Part shown: in pieces, positions 1 to 5,754 of the stretch | Position numbering within the stretch: the first letter of the stretch is position 1 | Layout: each line of letters opens with the position of its first letter | Origin: Acetobacteraceae bacterium | GTDB taxonomy: Bacteria; Pseudomonadota; Alphaproteobacteria; Acetobacterales; Acetobacteraceae | Assembly (NCBI GenBank): GCA_030039695.1 | Contig: JASHVB010000426.1 | Coordinates: 1 to 5,754, forward strand | Reading direction: 5' to 3' | Length of the DNA: 5,754 nt | Notes under the pieces: generated by a model | Databases searched by the model: none | What the model was told of the DNA's origin: nothing | The model's input: the letters and a program-made list of their open reading frames with translations, nothing else | Translations under genes and position numbers: made by a program

Positions 1-357
1 CGCCTTGCCCAACTGGTTGAGCGTCGCCATGGCCTGCGGCGTCAGCCGCGCCGAGCCCGTGGCGAAATCGACCGTTAGATTGACCGACGGACCGCTGCCT
101 GCCGCCGTCGCCGTGGCACCCGGGCGGGTCGACGCCAGATGCGTCGGGCGTGTCGCGGCATGCACCACCGGCGCCGATGTGGTGGAAGCCGGAGGCGGCG
201 CGCCCAGGCGAATGCCGCGTGTGCCGCCGGCCGTCAGATTGCCGGTTGGCTTGAGCGAGTTGATGATCTGATCGGCCGATGGATTGCCCTGCGCAAATGC
301 AGGCACTGCGGCGAAGATGAGTGGAGCCGCAATCAATGGTGCGAACAAGCTGCGCAC
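1..357 (-). CDS. OmpA-family outer membrane protein, 5' part (runs off left edge)
   Basis: The minus strand reads open from a GTG at 357-355 to the window edge, giving 119 residues. Residues 1-22 form a signal peptide: Arg2, a hydrophobic core, then AFA before Gln23. The mature N-terminus (QGNPSADQIINSLKPTG) is followed by a low-complexity Ala/Pro/Thr/Ser linker (about residues 48-90). From about residue 91 the pattern VNLTVDFATGSARLTPQA matches the first strand and helix of an OmpA C-terminal peptidoglycan-binding domain, where family members normally place an FxxGSAxLTP-type motif. The diaminopimelate-contacting residues of that domain would lie beyond the edge and cannot be checked. The protein is expected in the periplasm or outer membrane, tethering envelope to peptidoglycan. 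The GTG was chosen because GGGGAGG sits 8 bases upstream and the signal peptide starts there. The gene is transcribed divergently from the lipoprotein at 699. Family call is firm; exact role is not. Confidence 0.85.
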   Translation of the reverse strand, partial: MRSLFAPLIAAPLIFAAVPAFAQGNPSADQIINSLKPTGNLTAGGTRGIRLGAPPPASTTSAPVVHAATRPTHLASTRPGATATAAGSGPSVNLTVDFATGSARLTPQAMATLNQLGKA

Positions 358-365
358 GTCTCTGT

Positions 366-372
366 CCTCCCC
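366..372 (-). promoter_or_regulatory. Shine-Dalgarno of the OmpA-family gene
   Basis: The minus strand shows GGGGAGG eight bases before the GTG at 357. It is near-consensus and is the main reason for accepting a non-ATG start. Confidence 0.75.
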
Positions 373-387
373 GGATCGGCGACGCTG

Positions 388-396
388 TTTATAGCA
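388..396 (-). promoter_or_regulatory. Candidate extended -10 promoter for the OmpA-family gene
   Basis: On the minus strand TGC precedes TATAAA (hexamer 393-388), a TGn extended -10 element with five of six hexamer matches. The region 17 bases upstream (CTCGCA, 416-411) matches the -35 consensus at only three positions, which extended -10 promoters tolerate. Transcription would begin near 381, giving a leader of about 24 bases that includes the ribosome binding site. Confidence 0.5.
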
Positions 397-431
397 TGGG
401 AATGAGCCGATGCGAGGGGAAATCGAAACGG

Positions 432-447
432 TTGCGCGCTCGCGCAA
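432..447. repeat. 16-base palindrome, operator-like
   Basis: TTGCGCG at 432-438 and CGCGCAA at 441-447 are perfect 7-base inverted arms around CT. The site lies about 40 bases upstream of the candidate -10 element of the OmpA-family gene, where a dimeric regulator could bind. No specific regulator is recognised, and GC-rich DNA produces such repeats by chance. Confidence 0.35.
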
Positions 448-698
448 ACGTGCTGAATGGCAAAAGGCGTGGCTGGCACGTAGCACGGCCATGCCGGTCG
501 ACAGGCCGCCAGTACGTCCCGGAGCTTGGATTCGCGGCCTGCTTGAGGCCGGAGAAACGCTATCCGGCTGTCGATCTCGCCCGACCCGTCGCGTGGTCGC
601 GTCCGCAGACACCCGCCGTGCGCGAGGTCAAGGCCGGTGACGGAGCCGCAATCGGATCGGCTCTTTTCAGCGGTGCCAACAAAGCGCAGACTAATCCC

Positions 699-929
699 AT
701 GCGCCAAGTAACGCTTCTCTTGTTGCTCCTGCTTCCGCTCGCCGGATGCGCCGGGGGGCCCCAGGCGCTCGGCATCACCGGTCCGCGGGGCAGCAGCCTC
801 GGCACAACAGCTCCGCCGCCGGCCGGGCAGGACCCGCTGGACAGCCCCAACTCATTTCAGTCCGGTACCCGTTACTCTCCCAGCAGTGGTCCAACCACGG
901 GTAGCGGACGCTTTTGGGGCTATAATTAA
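699..929 (+). CDS. Small predicted outer-membrane lipoprotein
   Basis: This encodes 76 residues. The N-terminus is MRQVT, seven leucines (6-12), then PLAGC: a textbook lipobox LAGC at residues 14-17, so signal peptidase II should cleave before lipidated Cys17. Ala18 at +2 (not Asp) suggests sorting to the outer membrane. The mature part is short, rich in Gly, Pro, Ser and Thr, without helices or recognised domains, and ends in GSGRFWGYN. I recall similar small lipoproteins with this kind of C-terminus in Acetobacteraceae, but their function is unknown to me. ATG 699 was chosen because the signal peptide begins exactly there, although the frame is open further upstream to 321. No good Shine-Dalgarno precedes it, so translation may be weak or the signal atypical. 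The divergent neighbour is another envelope protein; the downstream kinase is 168 bases away. Confidence 0.75.
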   Translation: MRQVTLLLLLLLPLAGCAGGPQALGITGPRGSSLGTTAPPPAGQDPLDSPNSFQSGTRYSPSSGPTTGSGRFWGYN

Positions 930-941
930 AACTGAACGATG

Positions 942-957
942 GTCACGCGCGTGTGAC
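942..957. repeat. Near-perfect 16-base inverted repeat downstream of lipoprotein gene
   Basis: GTCAC at 942-946 and GTGAC at 953-957 flank GCGCGT, whose central CGCG is itself palindromic. It lies 12 bases after the lipoprotein stop. A second small hairpin (GCCC-GGAC-GGGC, about 963-974) follows. Neither has a T-tract, so they may be weak factor-dependent terminators or a binding site ahead of the kinase gene. Confidence 0.3.
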
Positions 958-1097
958 GCTCATGCCCGGACGGGCCTATGGCGACGGGTTCCGTCGTGTG
1001 TCAGCAATGCTTGCCTCGCATCGGCACGTCGCGTCGGCGAACGCGACCGCTGGGAACGATTCCAAGCAGAGCGATCCGTCGCGCGGCCAGAGGCACA

Positions 1098-3302
1098 ATG
1101 CAAATCGACCATGTCGGCATCCGCACTACCGCCGCGCGCGCTTACTATAGCCTGGTCATCGCTTCATTGCTGCTGCCGCTTCTCGTGTTCGCCGGAGGAA
1201 GCTGGCTGGCTTGGAACGCGACGCTGCGTGACGACCACACGCAACTAACGCGTGCGCTGCTGGCGTCCTCAGAGCATGCGGCGGCCGTTCTCAATACCCA
1301 GTCTTTGGTCGCGGCACGGATCAATGCGCTGCTGTACGGCCTCGATGACGCAGCGATCAGCGCCCGGTCCGTGGCGCTACGCGACGACATCCGTGGCATG
1401 ATCCGTCGATTTCCCGAACTGACCGATGTGACAGTGATCGACGGCGCGGGGCATACGCTGCTATCCGTCTCCGGCTATCCGGTCGCGCGCGACATCGCCG
1501 CCGGCGGCCCCGATGCATGGCAGACCGCCGGAACACCGCTGTTCATCGGCGCGGTGCGCGCCGATCCGTTGACCGGCGCGTCGTCCGTTGTTGTCGGCCT
1601 CCGCCGCGGGCAAAACCCGGCAGGTTTTGCCGGGGGTATACTCGTTTCCGCTGATGCTGAATCGTTTTTGGCCCCGGACCGCGAGGCGGCCGACGGGACC
1701 GGCGGATACACGACCGCTCTGGTGCTTGCGAACGGCCGAACGCTGGCACGCGACCCGGCGTCTCGGTTCGTCGTGCCAAAGCGTGAGCTTGTCTCGCTGC
1801 GGCAAAGCGCCGTTGCGGACAATCTGCCCGGCAGCGGCCTCCAGCGCTTGAGTGCATCGGGCGACCGCCGATGGCTGGTGGCTTACCGTCAGCTGGACCA
1901 TTACCCGGTCTATGCCATTGTGGCCCGAAGCCGCGATGCCATCGTCGTCGAATGGCGCAACCTCATGGAGACGCACCTGATCTTCGGCATCCCCGCGACG
2001 CTTGCCCTCTGTGCTCTGAGCCTCGTGGCGGCGCGCCGTGCACAGCGTGAAGCGGCAAGCTTGTCTACGTTGCAGGCGGAAGTACGACGGCGCGAAGTCG
2101 CCGAGGAAGCGCTACGCCAGGCGCAGAAGATGGCAGCGGTCGGCCGCCTGACCAGCGGCATTGCGCATGACTTCAACAACCATCTGACCGTGATCAGCAG
2201 CAACATCGAATTGCTGATGCGGCGTTTGCCGCGAGAGGCGGGGTCGCTGTCACGGCTTGCCGACGCGGCGATGCAGGGCGTGCAGCGCGCCGCGAGTCTG
2301 ACACACCGGTTGCTCGCGTTCTCGCGCCAGCAGCCGCTCGATCCGGAGCCGCTCGATCTCGGTCGGCTGGTCGGCGGTATGGCGGAGCTGCTGCGCGCCA
2401 CACTGGGCGAGACCATCGCGCTCGATATAGCTGTGACCAGCGGGCTGTGGTTGACACGGGTCGATGCCAATCAAGTCGAAAGCGCCGTGTTGCACTTGGC
2501 GGTGAATGCCCGCGACGCCATGCGCGATGGCGGCCGGCTGAGCGTCAAGATCGCCAACGCGCATCTCGATCAGGACGACGCCGACCGCCATGTGGATGCC
2601 TCGGCCGGCGATTTCGTCATGATCGCTATCGCCGATACCGGCCCTGGCATGCCGCAGGAGGTGGCAGCGAAAGCGTTCGAGCCGTCCGTCACCACAAAGC
2701 CGCTCGGCAACGGAACCGGCCTTGGGCTGTCGATGGTCTGTGGCTTCGTTCGTCAGTGCGGCGGACATGCGGCCATCGCGAGCGAGCCAGGTCGTGGCAC
2801 GACGGTGACACTCTATTTGCCGCGTTATATGCAAGGAGATGCAACCGCTGCGGAGCGTGGCACCGCCGTGCCGAAACCGCCCAGCAAACACGGCGGGGAA
2901 ACCGTGCTGGTTGTGGAGGACGACGTGGCCGTGCGCCGGCCTGCGGTCGAGGCTCTGCGCGAGACCGGCTATCAGGTTCTGGAAGCGCCCGATGCCATGG
3001 AGGCGATCAGGTTGATCGCCGATCGTGGTGGCATCGATCTGCTGTTTACTGACATCGGTCTACCTGGTGGCGTCGACGGGCGTGCCCTGGCCGATGCCGC
3101 ACGCGCAGCGAGCGCAACGATCCGCGTGCTGTTCACCACTGGATACGCGCGACAGGCGGGCGAGGACGCGTGTAATGCGGGCAGCGGCCTGTACTTCCTG
3201 GCCAAGCCGTTCACGTTGCAGGAACTTGCCGCGAAGGTGCGAGAAGTGCTGGACGCGACGGAATCCGCTCGGGCGGAGCCGGTTGGCTCGGAGGCTGTCT
3301 AG
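1098..3302 (+). CDS. Hybrid sensor histidine kinase/response regulator, membrane-bound
   Basis: This encodes 734 residues. Transmembrane segment 1 is about 17-39 and segment 2 about 293-311. Between them lies a periplasmic sensor of about 250 residues with a Cache/PDC-like pattern (TDVTVIDGAGHTLLS near 109, a second lobe near 205-280), so it probably senses a small extracellular ligand. A short coiled coil (about 317-345) leads into HisKA with H-box GIAHDFNN, phosphoacceptor His357. The HATPase domain has its N-box Asn470, G1 DTGPG (513-517) and G2 GNGTGLGL (537-544). A C-terminal receiver (about 601-718) has acidic Glu607-Asp609, phosphoacceptor Asp652 in FTDIGLPG, Thr680 and Lys703 in AKPF. 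All catalytic residues are present. His362 replaces the Leu usual in HDFNNLL. ATG 1098 was chosen because AGAGG lies four bases upstream and the membrane segment follows soon after. An in-frame ATG at 978 would add 40 Arg-rich residues and is less likely. No DNA-binding partner is adjacent, so the output is unknown. Confidence 0.92.
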   Translation: MQIDHVGIRTTAARAYYSLVIASLLLPLLVFAGGSWLAWNATLRDDHTQLTRALLASSEHAAAVLNTQSLVAARINALLYGLDDAAISARSVALRDDIRGMIRRFPELTDVTVIDGAGHTLLSVSGYPVARDIAAGGPDAWQTAGTPLFIGAVRADPLTGASSVVVGLRRGQNPAGFAGGILVSADAESFLAPDREAADGTGGYTTALVLANGRTLARDPASRFVVPKRELVSLRQSAVADNLPGSGLQRLSASGDRRWLVAYRQLDHYPVYAIVARSRDAIVVEWRNLMETHLIFGIPATLALCALSLVAARRAQREAASLSTLQAEVRRREVAEEALRQAQKMAAVGRLTSGIAHDFNNHLTVISSNIELLMRRLPREAGSLSRLADAAMQGVQRAASLTHRLLAFSRQQPLDPEPLDLGRLVGGMAELLRATLGETIALDIAVTSGLWLTRVDANQVESAVLHLAVNARDAMRDGGRLSVKIANAHLDQDDADRHVDASAGDFVMIAIADTGPGMPQEVAAKAFEPSVTTKPLGNGTGLGLSMVCGFVRQCGGHAAIASEPGRGTTVTLYLPRYMQGDATAAERGTAVPKPPSKHGGETVLVVEDDVAVRRPAVEALRETGYQVLEAPDAMEAIRLIADRGGIDLLFTDIGLPGGVDGRALADAARAASATIRVLFTTGYARQAGEDACNAGSGLYFLAKPFTLQELAAKVREVLDATESARAEPVGSEAV

Positions 3303-3426
3303 CGTAGCGAGGCCAACGACAGATGCTGGCCCTGCCGGTTGCGCGCGAGTCTGGTGGCATGCACCGGACGGCAGCGTGCATCTCGCTATCGCGTGGTGAT
3401 CGGGCGACACGGGAAGACGGCCATCG

Positions 3427-3457
3427 GGCGGAACACGCCACGCAAGGTGGTTCCGCC
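3427..3457. repeat. Strong hairpin between convergent genes
   Basis: GGCGGAAC (3427-3434) and GTTCCGCC (3450-3457) are perfect 8-base complementary arms. Inside, CAC and GTG can pair around loop GCAAG with a four-base bulge. The position between two converging genes fits a bidirectional transcript-end structure, but there is no U-tract. Confidence 0.4.
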
Positions 3458-3468
3458 GTACCCCAGCG

Positions 3469-3488
3469 GGCGGCGGATCGTCGCCGCC
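3469..3488. repeat. GC hairpin just past the Acb2/Tad1-like gene
   Basis: GGCGGCG (3469-3475) pairs with CGCCGCC (3482-3488) around a six-base loop. On the minus strand it starts about 15 bases after the stop of the gene ending at 3504, a typical terminator distance. The absence of a T-run makes intrinsic termination uncertain. Confidence 0.35.
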
Positions 3489-3503
3489 ACGGCATGCCTG
3501 CGA

Positions 3504-3734
3504 TCAGTCGGGTAACTCGACGCGATCGGGCTGCAGGATCGCACGGTTCAGCGCCATGTAACCCTGCTCGAAATGCGCTCGGGCGATCTCGACCCAACGC
3601 GCGTCGGCGACCTCGTCGGAGACCAGGCGCTCGATCGCCCGCAACAACCGCGCTTCGGCGATTTTGTTCTCGTTAACGAGTTTCAGCGCAGCGTCGCTCG
3701 GCTCGCGGTAACCGTGGATCGGGGTTACTGGCAT
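3504..3734 (-). CDS. Acb2/Tad1-like hairpin-domain protein (putative cyclic-nucleotide sponge)
   Basis: This encodes 76 residues. The pattern HGYREPS, then L-x-x-VNENK-x-x-E-x-x-LL, then DARWVEIARAHFEQGYMALNRAILQP, matches the Acb2/Tad1 hairpin domain (formerly DUF7681) as I remember it: two helices forming a small oligomerising hairpin. Phage Acb2 binds cyclic di- and trinucleotides and blocks CBASS immunity; Tad1 binds the Thoeris signal. As I recall, Tyr11 and Lys26 of Acb2 contact cyclic dinucleotides. Here Tyr9 and Lys24 have the same 15-residue spacing, and Arg64 sits in the conserved MAL-x-RA helix. The start at 3734 is favoured because GGAG lies nine bases upstream; the ATG at 3743 abuts that GGAG, and a start at 3941 would add an unrecognised 69-residue segment. 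A promoter lies just upstream. It is monocistronic, with no phage genes visible nearby. Family call is likely; ligand and biological role are inferred. Confidence 0.72.
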   Translation of the reverse strand: MPVTPIHGYREPSDAALKLVNENKIAEARLLRAIERLVSDEVADARWVEIARAHFEQGYMALNRAILQPDRVELPD

Positions 3735-3743
3735 GGGGCGCAT

Positions 3744-3748
3744 CTCCG
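3744..3748 (-). promoter_or_regulatory. Shine-Dalgarno deciding the start of the Acb2/Tad1-like gene
   Basis: CGGAG on the minus strand ends directly against the ATG at 3743-3741 but lies nine bases from the ATG at 3734-3732. The spacing favours the second ATG, giving the protein starting MPVTPIHGYR. Confidence 0.5.
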
Positions 3749-3768
3749 TGCCGCACTCGTGTCGGCCA

Positions 3769-3798
3769 ATTTTAGGACCGAACCGCGGCCGAAGACAA
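3769..3798 (-). promoter_or_regulatory. Candidate sigma-70 promoter for the Acb2/Tad1-like gene
   Basis: On the minus strand TTGTCT (3798-3793, four of six -35 matches) and TAAAAT (3774-3769, five of six -10 matches) are separated by 18 bases. Transcription would start near 3762, giving a leader of about 28 bases that includes the GGAG. This supports a short monocistronic gene and argues against the longer 3941 start, which lies upstream of this promoter. Confidence 0.5.
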
Positions 3799-4112
3799 AG
3801 GCGCAGCGGCACCGCTGGTCCTACGAATTCATTGGCGGCGGCGGTTTTGAGTACATCTTCCAGTCGACCCACATACGGCATTGCCATCAATGCGCGCGTC
3901 ATCCGGAGATAGAGTGCCGACGCCTGGGGCAATCCAACCACACGCGCGCTGGATGGCCGGACCTTGGAGATCGGTCAGCGCGGGCGTGACGGCGCGCCCT
4001 CAGCGGCGATGGCGGCAGCGGCGGGGAGGGGTGCCTTCCCAACCCTTTGAGCTTTTCTCCAACCGACAAAAAGTCAGGAACGGCGCCAGCGATACCCGGT
4101 AACCGCCCGCTA

Positions 4113-4145
4113 CCCCCCGCTCGAGGGGGACGGGGGTCCCGTCCC
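4113..4145 (+). promoter_or_regulatory. Two mutually exclusive GC hairpins upstream of scoA
   Basis: Hairpin A pairs CCCCC (4114-4118) with GGGGG (4125-4129) around GCTCGA. Hairpin B pairs GGGACGGG (4127-4134) with CCCGTCCC (4138-4145), a perfect 8-base stem with loop GGT. They share bases 4127-4129, so both cannot form fully at once. They end 63 bases before the scoA start. The geometry recalls attenuators or leader switches, but there is no U-tract and no leader peptide was identified. Confidence 0.35.
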
Positions 4146-4208
4146 GCCCCCGCGCTTGCGTCCCGTCGATCCGCGCGGCAGTTTGCCACCGTCACGGCGG
4201 GGGTGCGC

Positions 4209-4916
4209 ATGGCAGTCAACAAGCTCTATTCCGATGCGGCGGCGGCCCTGTCGGGTGTACTGCGCGACGGTATCACCATCATGTCCGGCGGCTTCGGCCT
4301 GTGCGGCATCCCCAGCGCACTGATCGAGGCGGTCCGCGACAGTGGCGTGAAGCACCTGACGATCGTCTCCAACAACGCTGGTATTGACGACGTAGGCCTC
4401 GGCCTCCTCCTGCAGACGCGGCAGGTGAAGAAGATGGTCAGCTCGTACGTTGGCGAGAACGCGACCTTCGCCAAGCAGTATCTCGCCGGCGAGTTGGAAA
4501 TCGAATTCAACCCGCAGGGTACGCTGGCCGAGCGCATCCGTGCGGGCGGCGCCGGCATTCCGGCGTTCTTTACTGCGACCGGTGCCGGCACGCAGATCGC
4601 CGAAGGCAAGGAGACGAAGGAATTCGACGGCCGCACCTATGTGATGGAGCGCGGCCTGCGCGCCGACCTGGCGATCGTGCATGCCTGGAAGTCGGATCAC
4701 GAGGGCAACCTGATCTATCGGAAGACGGCGCGGAACTTCAATCCGATCATGGCGACCGCGGCGGAGATGGTGGTGGCGGAAGTGGAGGACCTGGTGCCGA
4801 ATGGCCAGATCGATCCGGACCACATCATCACGCCGGGGATTTTCGTGAACCGGATTGTGAAATTGCCGAGTGTGGACAAACGGATCGAGCAACGCACCGT
4901 GCGGAAACGATACTAA
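4209..4916 (+). CDS. scoA: Succinyl-CoA:3-ketoacid CoA-transferase subunit A
   Basis: This encodes 235 residues, close to the usual length for ScoA. It is the alpha subunit of the class I CoA-transferase (EC 2.8.3.5) that moves CoA from succinyl-CoA to acetoacetate, letting the cell use ketone bodies or polyhydroxybutyrate breakdown products. The family signature [16 protein letters not shown] is at residues 20-35. Other matches are [15 protein letters not shown] near 55, the ENATFAKQY region near 82, and [20 protein letters not shown] followed by [16 protein letters not shown] in the C-terminal half. The ATG at 4209 fits the family N-terminus. The site upstream is only GGGGG five bases away, a weak ribosome binding site. 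The stop overlaps the ribosome binding site of the next gene, indicating coupled translation with scoB. Acetate (AtoD) or 3-oxoadipate (PcaI) CoA-transferase subunits are relatives, but the C-terminal motifs favour ScoA. Confidence 0.93.
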   Translation: MAVNKLYSDAAAALSGVLRDGITIMSGGFGLCGIPSALIEAVRDSGVKHLTIVSNNAGIDDVGLGLLLQTRQVKKMVSSYVGENATFAKQYLAGELEIEFNPQGTLAERIRAGGAGIPAFFTATGAGTQIAEGKETKEFDGRTYVMERGLRADLAIVHAWKSDHEGNLIYRKTARNFNPIMATAAEMVVAEVEDLVPNGQIDPDHIITPGIFVNRIVKLPSVDKRIEQRTVRKRY

Positions 4917-4921
4917 GGAGG
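4914..4921 (+). promoter_or_regulatory. scoB Shine-Dalgarno overlapping the scoA stop
   Basis: TAAGGAGG contains the scoA stop (4914-4916) and a perfect AAGGAGG core, nine bases before the scoB ATG. The arrangement indicates one transcript and likely translational coupling. It is much stronger than the site before scoA. Confidence 0.85.
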
Positions 4922-4930
4922 AGCGGGACG

Positions 4931-5581
<651 letters not shown>

Positions 5582-5586
5582 GTTGG

Positions 5587-5610
5587 AAAAAGCCCCGCCT
5601 TCGGCGGGGT
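5587..5610 (-). terminator. Intrinsic terminator, T-tract on the minus strand
   Basis: CCCCGCC (5593-5599) and GGCGGGG (5603-5609) form a perfect 7-base stem with loop TTC. The five A's at 5587-5591 become a T-tract after the hairpin only on the minus strand, so the canonical terminator reads leftward. On the plus strand the hairpin lies just after scoB but is followed by TGAGGTTG, with no U-run. It may still help end the scoAB transcript. Confidence 0.65.
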
Positions 5611-5613
5611 GAG

Positions 5614-5631
5614 GTTGCTGAGCGCAGCGAC
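5614..5631. repeat. Second hairpin after the scoAB terminator
   Basis: GTTGCTG (5614-5620) pairs with CAGCGAC (5625-5631), seven pairs including one G-U, around loop AGCG. It stands four bases from the preceding hairpin. Its role is unknown; it may be part of the transcript-end structure. Confidence 0.3.
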
Positions 5632-5754
5632 CTTGGACGAAGGGGCAACACACCCACGAACTCGCGTTGCCAGCGCACCTGGGTCGCTCATCCCGGTCAG
5701 GGCGCAGCGCGAGCTCTCCCACCTAGCGCGCGTGGTTTCGGTCAGGCCCCCTGC
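5632..5754. other. Right-edge sequence, no gene recognised
   Basis: I see no convincing coding or RNA feature in these 123 bases. On the minus strand one frame is open through the terminator into scoB, which is a shadow. The other two frames entering from the right edge stop at 5744-5742 and 5725-5723, so a leftward gene could end at either point, but too little is visible to name it. Confidence 0.4.

Larger units (their letters stand above)
358..698. other. Divergent intergenic region
   Basis: These 341 bases separate the OmpA-family gene (minus) from the lipoprotein gene (plus). The left end holds the ribosome binding site and promoter of the minus-strand gene. A 16-base inverted repeat lies at 432-447. 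I found no RNA gene, no convincing promoter for the lipoprotein gene and no ORF with recognisable protein features. Several frames stay open only because the DNA is GC-rich. Confidence 0.6.
3303..3503. other. Convergent intergenic region with hairpins
   Basis: This 201-base gap lies between the 3' ends of the kinase gene (plus) and the Acb2/Tad1-like gene (minus). I see no gene in it. It holds three inverted repeats: ATGCAC/GTGCAT (3359-3364 and 3376-3381), an 8-base repeat (3427-3457) and a 7-base repeat (3469-3488). None has a T-tract on either strand, so any termination here would not be the classical intrinsic type. Confidence 0.55.
3735..4208. other. Intergenic region between Acb2/Tad1-like gene and scoA
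   Basis: The left part (to about 3800) carries the minus-strand promoter and leader. From 3735 to 3941 the minus frame stays open in line with the Acb2/Tad1-like gene, but its translation resembles nothing I know. The right part contains an overlapping pair of GC hairpins (4113-4145) in what is probably the scoA leader. I found no convincing plus-strand promoter for scoA and no RNA gene. Confidence 0.5.

Noticed and set aside
410..640. 76-codon plus-strand reading frame starting MRGEIETVARSRKRAEWQKA
   Set aside because: It has no recognisable domain and no good ribosome binding site. The C-terminal half is Arg/Ala-rich, as expected of random GC-rich frames, so it is not annotated.
321..698. 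Upstream extension of the lipoprotein frame
   Set aside because: A lipobox signal peptide beginning exactly at 699 only works at the N-terminus. The upstream part overlaps the promoter and start of the OmpA-family gene.
921..926. Perfect TATAAT resembling a -10 box
   Set aside because: It encodes the Tyr-Asn end of the lipoprotein, and no -35-like hexamer lies 16-18 bases upstream.
3952..3972. Possible sigma-54 promoter (TGGCCG, then CTTGG)
   Set aside because: The -12 element lacks the required GC dinucleotide, so it does not meet the consensus.
3573..3989. 138-codon plus-strand frame opposite the Acb2/Tad1-like gene
   Set aside because: It is antisense to a protein with family-like patterning and its own promoter. 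Its translation shows no domain pattern.

Overview
The window is GC-rich bacterial DNA. It probably comes from an alphaproteobacterium, most likely Acetobacteraceae or a nearby Rhodospirillales lineage. This rests on the remembered look of three proteins: an OmpA-type protein whose mature N-terminus resembles acetic-acid-bacterial homologues, a small lipoprotein ending in RFWGYN, and the hybrid kinase. The assignment is inference, as no search was possible. I saw no rRNA, tRNA, insertion sequence or CRISPR array.

Layout, left to right. (1) 1-357, minus: the 5' part of an OmpA-family envelope protein gene, cut by the left edge. It has a GTG start, a strong ribosome binding site, an extended -10 promoter and a clear signal peptide. 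(2) 358-698: a 341-base divergent intergenic region with a 16-base palindrome. (3) 699-929, plus: a 76-residue lipoprotein. (4) 1098-3302, plus: a membrane-bound hybrid sensor histidine kinase (periplasmic Cache-like sensor, HisKA, HATPase, C-terminal receiver) with no output-domain partner beside it. (5) 3303-3503: a convergent gap with strong hairpins. (6) 3504-3734, minus: a 76-residue protein that looks like the Acb2/Tad1 hairpin-domain family, whose phage members sequester the cyclic-nucleotide signals of bacterial immune systems. It has its own promoter and ribosome binding site and no visible prophage around it. (7) 3735-4208: a 474-base leader region containing two overlapping, mutually exclusive GC-rich hairpins. 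(8) 4209-4916 and 4931-5581, plus: a two-gene operon for the A and B subunits of succinyl-CoA:3-ketoacid CoA-transferase. (9) 5582-5754: a terminator hairpin whose T-tract lies on the minus strand, then non-coding sequence.

Functionally the window joins unrelated modules: envelope proteins at the left, a signalling kinase in the middle and ketone-body/acetoacetate activation at the right. The two CoA-transferase genes clearly work together. The most noteworthy item is the lone Acb2/Tad1-like gene, because a cyclic-nucleotide sponge outside a recognisable prophage would suggest a phage remnant or a domesticated host role.
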